A model generated the notes under the pieces. It worked only from the letters and a program-made list of their open reading frames with translations, searched no databases and had not been told where the DNA came from. Source: Verrucomicrobiia bacterium (GTDB lineage: Bacteria; Verrucomicrobiota; Verrucomicrobiia; Verrucomicrobiales; Akkermansiaceae). From it: a stretch of DNA of 26,995 bases. A program made the position numbers and the translations under genes. Positions 14,744-22,500 of this stretch are shown here, one piece after another; positions within the stretch are counted from its first letter, which is position 1, and each line of letters opens with the position of its first letter. Location of the stretch: contig CANHKJ010000007.1 of assembly GCA_947460915.1 (NCBI GenBank), positions 1-26,995 on the forward strand, given 5' to 3'.

Positions 14744-14820
14744 TACCGAATGTCTTATAAATCGAATCTGATTCTGCCACGCAAGGGCAGCAACGAGAAT
14801 CAATTCGATGCCATTCGGTA
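14744..14820. repeat. Nested palindrome / long stem-loop
   Basis: TACCGAATG (14744-14752) is perfectly complementary to CATTCGGTA (14812-14820). Inside it ATCGAAT (14761-14767) pairs with ATTCGAT (14803-14809), and inside that GATTCT (14770-14775) pairs with AGAATC (14796-14801), or alternatively CTGCC with GGCAG. Three nested stems on one axis are unlikely by chance. No T-run follows on either side, so it is not a typical intrinsic terminator; it could be a MITE-like remnant or a structured RNA. Confidence 0.65.
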
Positions 14821-14857
14821 GCCATAAGCATCATAATCCTCCGCTCTGCGGCCAAAC

Positions 14858-15112
14858 CTAACAATATCTCCGCGCCAAGAGTGGGTAGTTGTAGAATATG
14901 GTCAATGATGCAGGAATGCTGGTTGTCAACCCGCTAGAATCGAGCGCTACAGAGTGATAGCTTCCACCGTGTGCGCGTGTGAGTGGTCCGAGAGCAAGCG
15001 ATGCCTGTGTAGATCCCGGTAATGCTGAGCCATTGTGATACCTCTGATAAATCATCACTGGCGAATCCCCGAAAAGTAAAACCACCGACGAACCAGCAGC
15101 GAACCATTCTGA
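14858..15112 (-). pseudogene. Decayed Ig-like domain fragment of a surface protein
   Basis: The minus-strand frame from 15112 to the stop at 14858 lacks a sensible start and is preceded in frame by TGA (15113-15115). It reads through AAGSSVVLLFG, YQRYHNGSALPGSTQASLAL, AHGGSYHSVALDSSG and IPASLTI. This tracks the Ig-like repeats common in Verrucomicrobiota surface proteins (AAGSSV... YQWYKNGxALPGAT... SAGSYTVVVTNSAG... PATLTV), with the expected Trp and core residues mutated. It is an isolated single domain with no signal peptide and no flanking domains, so it is most likely a remnant of a lost gene. Confidence 0.6.
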
Positions 15113-15192
15113 TCAGAGCTGAAAACAAAACTACGGATCAGGTTTCCAATAGAGATGCGAATGCATCTGCGAGAGCGTGGATACGAAATAAA

Positions 15193-15211
15193 ATCTCTAA
15201 TAGAATAGAGA
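15193..15211 (-). terminator. Weak terminator after the GH76-like gene
   Basis: On the minus strand TCTCTA (15211-15206) pairs with TAGAGA (15199-15194) around 6 nt, followed by TTTTATTT. It lies about 30 bp after the GH76-like stop. The 6-bp stem is AT-rich, so strength is uncertain. Confidence 0.4.
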
Positions 15212-15242
15212 AAAAGCAGGATATACGTCACGATTGCAGGGT

Positions 15243-16457
15243 TTATGCCATCAATAGCAAAATCGCTGAAGCATGAGTATTAAAATTTACCACTTCAGCC
15301 CGTGAATGACTCTGCCATTCTAACGGATAGAGACCTTGCTTTTGCGGCAACGCCAGCACGGCTTTGCGACTCGCACACAAGACATCTTCGATTTGAACTG
15401 CTACATCCGTGCGGATTTTTGCCCGACGCAATGAACGTGCGAGCAATCCCCAATATCGGGCGCAAATGCCTTTGAACATTCCTACATCCCACCCTTCTGT
15501 GCTCAGCTTTTCCAGCAAGATTTTTTCACTGGTTACAATACCTGATTTTTCAATCATTGACTTCACAACAAGTGCGGCCTCTTTCAGGTATTTGATTTCT
15601 CCCGTAGCTGCATGCAGGGCCTCAAAGCCCCCAAGATAAACTCCTTGGTTGTATGTCCAATAATCTCCGCGATGCCCAGGACGATCCACAATTCCAAATC
15701 CATCGTAGAGTTTCACTTGCTTTTGCCAATTCAGCGCCTTTTTCGCCCAATTGAGATAATCTTGATTTTTTGTTAGACGATACAACCTTGCTGACAGCAC
15801 AACAAACAAGCTATTTGTAATGGCATTCGCACCGCGTTTATCGGGTTCCAGCGCCCAGGAAATGCCACCATCCTGTCGCCAGCCCGACGCCATATGCTCA
15901 TGAATCGAGATTGTCGTAGCGAGATACTTTGACTCTTTCGTGCGTTCATAAAACGCCAACCACGCCAAAGCCCACCATCCCGAGTCATCCAGATACTCAT
16001 TGCGAAATTGACTCGCATTAACCCTCGGAGTTTCCAACTCTTTTTTCTTACGAGCTAACACCTGTTGATCTTGGCCTTTCCAATCGCCATTTTTCTGCAT
16101 GGAATTGGCCAACATTTCATATCGGCCACCACGAATGACATTGCCTTCATAAATTTCTCGGATCTGCGCATCGTAACTCGTTGTTGATGTGCGATTCATC
16201 CAATCTATCATCCCCTCGACGACATTCGCACACGACCACCAAGGTGGATTCATTCTCCCCTCAAACACCGCCCGCAAATCTTTCTGAGGGCGATCCACCC
16301 AGTTCGCAATCTCGGGTAGCCAAAACACATCGTTTAACTTTTTCAAGCCATGTTCAACAGCTTGAGTAGCATCACGATCACTTTCCTCCGCCGACCCATT
16401 GCCACGAATCATCAATGAACCTGCAACCAATATTTTACAAAACTCTGCACGTGTCAT
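15243..16457 (-). CDS. Secreted GH76-like glycoside hydrolase (alpha-1,6-mannanase type)
   Basis: The 404-residue product has an alpha/alpha-toroid pattern of repeated Trp-rich helices and the GH76 signature EYLDDSGWWALAWL, whose adjacent Asp pair is the catalytic pair of endo-alpha-1,6-mannanases. Other family-like segments are DGGISWALEPDKRGANAITNS and GDYWTYNQGVYLGGFEAL. Start 16457 is preferred: it leaves a signal-like N-terminus (MTRAEFCKILVAGSLMIRG), with AAGGA five bases upstream. In-frame starts at 16463 and 16529 are possible, but the extra 24 residues look non-coding. Substrate may be alpha-mannan or a related glycan; assignment to GH76 is from motif recognition. It is the last gene of the minus-strand run. 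Confidence 0.82.
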   Translation of the reverse strand: MTRAEFCKILVAGSLMIRGNGSAEESDRDATQAVEHGLKKLNDVFWLPEIANWVDRPQKDLRAVFEGRMNPPWWSCANVVEGMIDWMNRTSTTSYDAQIREIYEGNVIRGGRYEMLANSMQKNGDWKGQDQQVLARKKKELETPRVNASQFRNEYLDDSGWWALAWLAFYERTKESKYLATTISIHEHMASGWRQDGGISWALEPDKRGANAITNSLFVVLSARLYRLTKNQDYLNWAKKALNWQKQVKLYDGFGIVDRPGHRGDYWTYNQGVYLGGFEALHAATGEIKYLKEAALVVKSMIEKSGIVTSEKILLEKLSTEGWDVGMFKGICARYWGLLARSLRRAKIRTDVAVQIEDVLCASRKAVLALPQKQGLYPLEWQSHSRAEVVNFNTHASAILLLMA

Positions 16458-16595
16458 CACCATCCTTGTTTTCGTTTCAGCATACGCTTGAAGTTGATAC
16501 GATCTTCCAGACATTGGCATGAACTCCATTTTTTTGACGGGTGGTCAATTTTAACATTCAGGTAATTGATTGCCTTGGGAACTTTAGTGGGGCGT

Positions 16596-19500
16596 TCACC
16601 GAGATACCTTAAGGCGCAAGTATTGTTTCGCTTTCCCAGTAACAGGCAACGTCAGTGTTACAGTGTCAATCCCAGATACGGGGACATTTTTTTCCACCAT
16701 CACACCAGAGGAAATCAGCCCAGTGAAAGTATCGGGAACAGTATAAGGTGATGGCGACAGATTCCAAGTTTGAAGATCATTGCTGACTTCAATCACTACC
16801 GTGGTCTCTCCATCAATCGAAGCCTGGCTGCGTTGAAACCGAAACTGCATGTTGCCACCGTTGGTGCTAATCGTTGGTAGTTTCGAGGAGTCATTGCTTG
16901 CGAGCGAACCGCCTAACACATATTCCACTGCATTGGCGACCCCGTCAAAATCTTCATCGGCGCTTGCAGTAGTCGTCGGAGCGTTCATATCAGCCCAAGT
17001 TTCATACGTAGGCGATGCGGTAAGATAACCACTGCTATTGATACCGATTCCGTGATAACCGGAAATCGAAATGAGAGCAAGTTGCGCTGGTGAGAGGGCT
17101 GCACTCGACGTCCCAAAGCGGACCGTGCTACCCGAAACAAAACCTCCTGTAATCGTCAAGGCGCCACCCGTCCAGTCGTTCGAATTGCTCGCGGCAAAAG
17201 CCAATGCTCCACCATGACCAAAATGGATCGTCGCATTTCCGGTGAAATCCAAAGTTCCCAGCGTATCTGTGAATGAACCCGCATCGAGCTTTGCATCGGC
17301 AATGAAAATGGCAGAGCTATTCGGAATCACATGGTTAGCCCCGAGCGCCAGCGTGCCAGATTGAATGGATGTTGTTCCGGTGTAAATATTCGCACCTGAC
17401 AGCACTTGCGTGCCAGCTCCCGATTTGATGACGTTCATGCCACTCGCACCGTTCGCGATGATGCCCGAGTATTCATGCACTAGTCCACTCGGCGGATTAA
17501 TCGTTAAATTGGTTATACTAGTATAACCACCCGCATTCGTCGTAAACAATGAGGCCAAAGATTGATCACCGCTAAGCCCACCTAGCGTGAGCGTGGTCAC
17601 GGTGATTTTCAATCCATTCGTCGCATCACCTGGGATGCTATCGAGAGCATTCAAGACGCTCTGTTGCAAGGCGAGCGAATGCCCAATGCTCAAAACACCT
17701 TCCGATATGGTGGTGCTACCAGTGAAAAGATTCGCCGCTGAAAGTGTCTGCGTTCCAGCGCCTAGCTTGACCAAATCCATACCACTGCCGTTGATGTTGC
17801 CGGAAAAATTAAAGTCAGAAGCATTGTTAATCGTCAGTGTCACGGGTTCATTACCACTATTCAAAATGCGTTGCGAGCGCGAAGTCAGCCCTGTCGTATT
17901 ACTGAGCCCCGCCAGAGCTTGGTCCAAGCTGTTCATATCAAAATTCACCGAGCGCCCCGAACCCGCGCCGTTGCCACCATTGAGATGCAGCACCGTCGTC
18001 TCCGGCAACGCACTTGCGACCAATGCTTTAACAGTGTAGGAGTTATTAGTATTTCCAGTAGTGATTGTGGTGGTGCCCGCATAAGTATTGTTCGCACCTA
18101 GAAATACCGTTTGCATGTTGCCACCACTAACAACATTCGGTGTTGTGAAGGTCAGATTGCCGCTACCCGAAATCGCGCCACGAAAGGTCCATGCCCCCTG
18201 TGCTGCAGAGTTGCGCCCAACGGAAATCGTAGAAGTGCTTCCCGTAGTTCCGAGAATGATCGGCGTGGTGGCGCTAAGACCCGATGATTGTGATGTCAGT
18301 GCAGCACCACCTGAGATTTTCAGTGAACTCGCGGCTCCAAGTGCTGAAACATCACTCACATTGAGAGATCCGGCATTGATGGCGATGTCTCCAGTGAAGT
18401 CGGGATTCGCAGCCGCAAGGGTCAAGATACTGCTAGCATTTTTCACCAACGACCCTGTACCACGCAATTCACCATTCAACGATTGCGCCGCAGTGCTGTT
18501 ATAGAGCAACGTCGAACCACTACCAATCTCCACAGCACCCGCATAGTTACCATTGCCCATTTTTCCTGCACCACCAATTTCCCAAATCCCCGCATTGGAG
18601 CCCAGAATTGTATCTCCTGTGTAGGTATTGACGCCTGTCATGATCAAGGTTCCCGCACCTTCTTTACTAACAGTAAAATCACCGCCCACCACGCCACCAA
18701 GGGTCAATACGCGACTCGTCCCCACATTCCATATATTGGCATCATCCAACATGATAGCGCAATTCAAGGTCAGATTGACTGATGACCCACTCATATTGAT
18801 ATCGGTCACATTTGCGCCAATCGTCAGTGTATTTCCGGCATTGATCGTAACCGCTCCTGTCGGGTTTGTGATGGTAATGCCAGCCCATGTCAGATCAGCT
18901 CCTAGTACCGTAGTATTTACCGCGGTGACAGTGCTATTCCACACGGCGGTTGAAGAAGCATTCGGAAGCACCGATCCCACCCAACTGGAGCCGATGTTCA
19001 AATTGTTAGCGTTGTTTGCTTTGACGGATGTAGGCACGCCAGAAATCACCAAAGAAAGGGTATTCCCTGTAACCGAAAGACTCGCCGTGGTTCCTTCTGC
19101 CAAACCATTGGTGCCATTCGATTGAACAACGCTGACGCTACTCGGCGCAGAACCTGTGATAGAAGACCATGTCATCAGGGGATACGCTCCTAAGGCAATG
19201 CCGCTATTGCTGATAACGCGCACTGTCGGTGTAATAGAAAAATTGGCCACGCCACTCACCGTGAGCGGAGTGACATATCCAGGAGCAAGTGAGCCAAAAT
19301 TGAATTCCAACTTACCAGCTGCGGCAGTCGTTAAAGCAGCGCAAGTCCATGTCTGCGTGACATTGGTAACTGATACGCCAAAGGTTGCTTGTGAACTATT
19401 GACCATCACTGTTGAATTTCCTGCATTTCCTCCGGTCGCGCCGTAGAGTTTTCCGGCATTGACCGTGGTAGCTCCCGCGTAGTTGTTCGATCCAGAAAAT

Positions 19501-22500
19501 GTCTGCGTGCCCGTACCCGCTTTGATCACTCCTAAGGTCGCGCCTTGCAGATTTCCCGAAAACACATGTGTGCCTGTATTTTGGATGGTTAGTATTGATG
19601 GCGTTGCCGATGAGTTGATTACTTGCTGCGAACGCAAATTCGCGGGAGTATTTTGTAATCCACCAACTGTCTGATCAAAGCCATTGAGATCCAATCTTGC
19701 CGACCGTCCTGTTCCGCCACCCGCAGAACCATTCACCGAAATTACAGAGTTCGTCGGCAAGGCGTTATCAACTCCCAACTTTACGGTGAGATTGGCATCG
19801 TTCTCCGCTGGATGGATGATTGTTTTCCCGTTATACGTGCTCTGCCCATTGAGTAAAATGGTTTGTTGAGAATTTGAGGCGACAGCACTGGCGGAAGAAA
19901 ATGTTAGATCAGCAACACCACTCATCACTCCACCGAGAGTCATTGTCGATGTTGTACTGCCCGTGCCGAAATCTGGCGCATGAATCGTCGGTGTGCCAGC
20001 AAGGGAGATCGGCGCGGTGATACTCGCATTTTGCACACTCACCTTGAGTTGGCTAGTATCGGTCAAGGCCAAAGATGCAATACCAATCAAGGCATTCGTA
20101 TTCCCTAACACAAGTGCTCCTGCATGAATGCCAACGGATCCTGTGAACAAGGGATTGGCCGCACTAAGTGTTAGGGCGTTTGCACCTGTATCTTTGATCA
20201 AAGCTCCTGCGCCACTGATCGCACCACTCAGAATCTGTGCGGAACTGCTGTTGAAGTAAAATGTCGATCCACTCCCTACAGCAAGTGTGCTGCCATAGGC
20301 TCCATTGCCTAGTTTTCCCGAGCCGAAAATTTCTAACACACCAGAGTTGGCAGAAATCATCGTACTGCCCGTGTAGGAGTTATTTCCCGACAATCGTTGC
20401 GTGCCATCCCCCTGTTTGGTTAGCGACATGCCTAGGGCACCATTGGCGATAGCTCCCGAGTATTCAGAATCTGCTGCGGTATCAATCGTGAGAGCGGTGA
20501 GCCCCGAATAACCACTAGCAGTTGTCGTGAAAAGTGAGGCGATATTTTTACTACCAGAAAGGCCTCCCAGCGTCAGGGATGGCACACTGACACGCAGCCC
20601 GTTGCTGGCATTTCCGTTGATGCTGCTTGTCGTATCGAGCACACTATCTTGCAGCGCTAAGCTATGATTCAAGCTGAGAATTCCTCCAAGCACTCGTGTG
20701 GGACCTGAATAGGTATTGGCACCTGCTAGCACTAAGGTCAAACCATCACCGTTCTTGGTAAAACTTTTGCCTGCACCCGATATAACGCCGTTGATCGCCA
20801 AGGTAGAACTAGCCGATCCTCCTGCCAATCGAACAGTTAGATCATCCTGAAGCGCTATGTTGAGCTGGTCATGAAACGTAACCGTTCCAGTTCCCGCTGC
20901 AGTTCGCGTGAGATACGCCATGCCATTTTCCGTTTGATCGAAAATGAAGGAGCCGCTGGCACTTTTCTGGATGAGGGTATTTTGCGCACCGTTGCTATCA
21001 CCCACAACCAATTCGCCGAGGGTGATACTCGATGGAATGCTCACTATTTGATCACCGAGGATGTTGCCATTTTGATATGCGATGACACCCGTGCCATTTG
21101 GTATGGCGGCAGGATTCCAGTTGGCACTTTGATTCCACACGTAACTCGTTCCTGCTGCCGTAGGAACCCAAGAAGATCCTGCTGGCGACGGCGCAGGCAC
21201 AACGGTGACTGCAGAATTAGCAGTGACAATTGGCGTTTGCCCATAAGCAAATCGAGCCTGCGCTTGGGAACTGCTCCCGCTCACGGTGGAGATCGTATTA
21301 CCGCGATAAGTCAGCGCCGATCCTTCGCCGAGATACAATGTTGTATTGCCATCGCCGAAATCAGCGACGATTCCAAATCGTCCAGTGAACGAAAGCCCCG
21401 TCGATGCGTCTGTGAACGTCTCATTCGACGTAGCATGCGAAACAATGAAGTGCACCACATTTTGCAATCCTACTTTGCTCTCCACTTTTACACCCACTAC
21501 CACGCCACTGCGTATCAATTGGGTCACATTTTGCACCGTGTTGCCCGTGCTGCCAAAGTGTGGTTCATAGACCGCAGCAAACGCCTTGTTCCACGCCTCA
21601 CCGATTTGTCGCACCACCACAGCCGGAGCTGATCGACTGTTGTAAGGACTGGGCGCATCGACGATTGCAGGACTTGTGACTTTTGCATATTCACGACTGG
21701 CCACAGCGGGCATGTGCAAATCCATGTAACGTGTTGTGCCAGCTACCGTAGCCATAAATTGCGCACGCACCGACTGACTCGTCGGATACGAAACCGTCGT
21801 GTTGGTAAAGTAACGCCAGCCTGGTTGATCGTATGCATCGCCAACGTCATTTTGAAAACGATTGGCTTGGCTGGTCAGAGGCAAGGTAAGGCCGTCAGCT
21901 CTCAGTTCTATGTTGGTATCTCCAATATTTCGATAGATGTAGTCGTGATATTGATTGGTAACCGTGCCATTTAGCGTTGTCGCCGTGCGATTGGTGACAG
22001 TGGATTTTGAGCGAAAAAGATCGACATAAAACCCGCTCGTTGGCGAAGTGCGAACAATCGCCATCGTGCGTTGCTGAGTTGCTTCAGCAAGTATTCCTTT
22101 ATTGTCAGCAAATGAACTGCAAGTGAAGGAGAAATCAGGAGAAACTGCTGCGGCAAATGGCTGTGGTTCCATGGAGACATTTTGCACCGTGTTGATTCCG
22201 ATGTCGGACCATCCGCCTTCTCCTATCGATCCGCCATTGACAATCACGGTGTTGTTCGAGGCAAACAAGCGATAATAGTTCTCATGCAGCGTGCCACCGT
22301 AGTCATCGCGTCCGGACTTCGCGCCCATCACTTCACCCATACCATAAAGTTCCATACTCATGCCACTCGCATGACTGTGAACATATCCTGCACCTCCAAC
22401 GAAGCACATCAATCCATAACTGCTATTGTTCGAGGGAGTAGGATTTCTCTGTAGGGAAAGGCCCGCGAATGGCAAAGTATCAGTACGCGGCAGTTCAGGA

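Larger units (their letters stand above)
14603..15242. other. 640-bp intergenic region without an intact gene
   Basis: Between the convergent DUF1080-like and GH76-like genes I see no intact coding region. It holds a nested palindrome (14744-14820), a decayed Ig-like domain on the minus strand (14858-15112) and a weak minus-strand terminator (15193-15211), which are listed separately. Open frames through 14603-14857 are short and conflict with the palindrome, so they are not called. Confidence 0.7.

Noticed and set aside
14603..14857. Short minus-strand frames through the palindrome, such as one ending EAHANGDKTLQ
   Set aside because: They lack plausible starts, overlap the nested stems in several frames and match no family I recognise.
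17587..19125. Long plus-strand open frames opposite the giant lyase gene (also 23541-24080)
   Set aside because: They are antisense to a gene with clear domains and repeats; their products are low-complexity mirror images of the repeat codons, without recognisable families.
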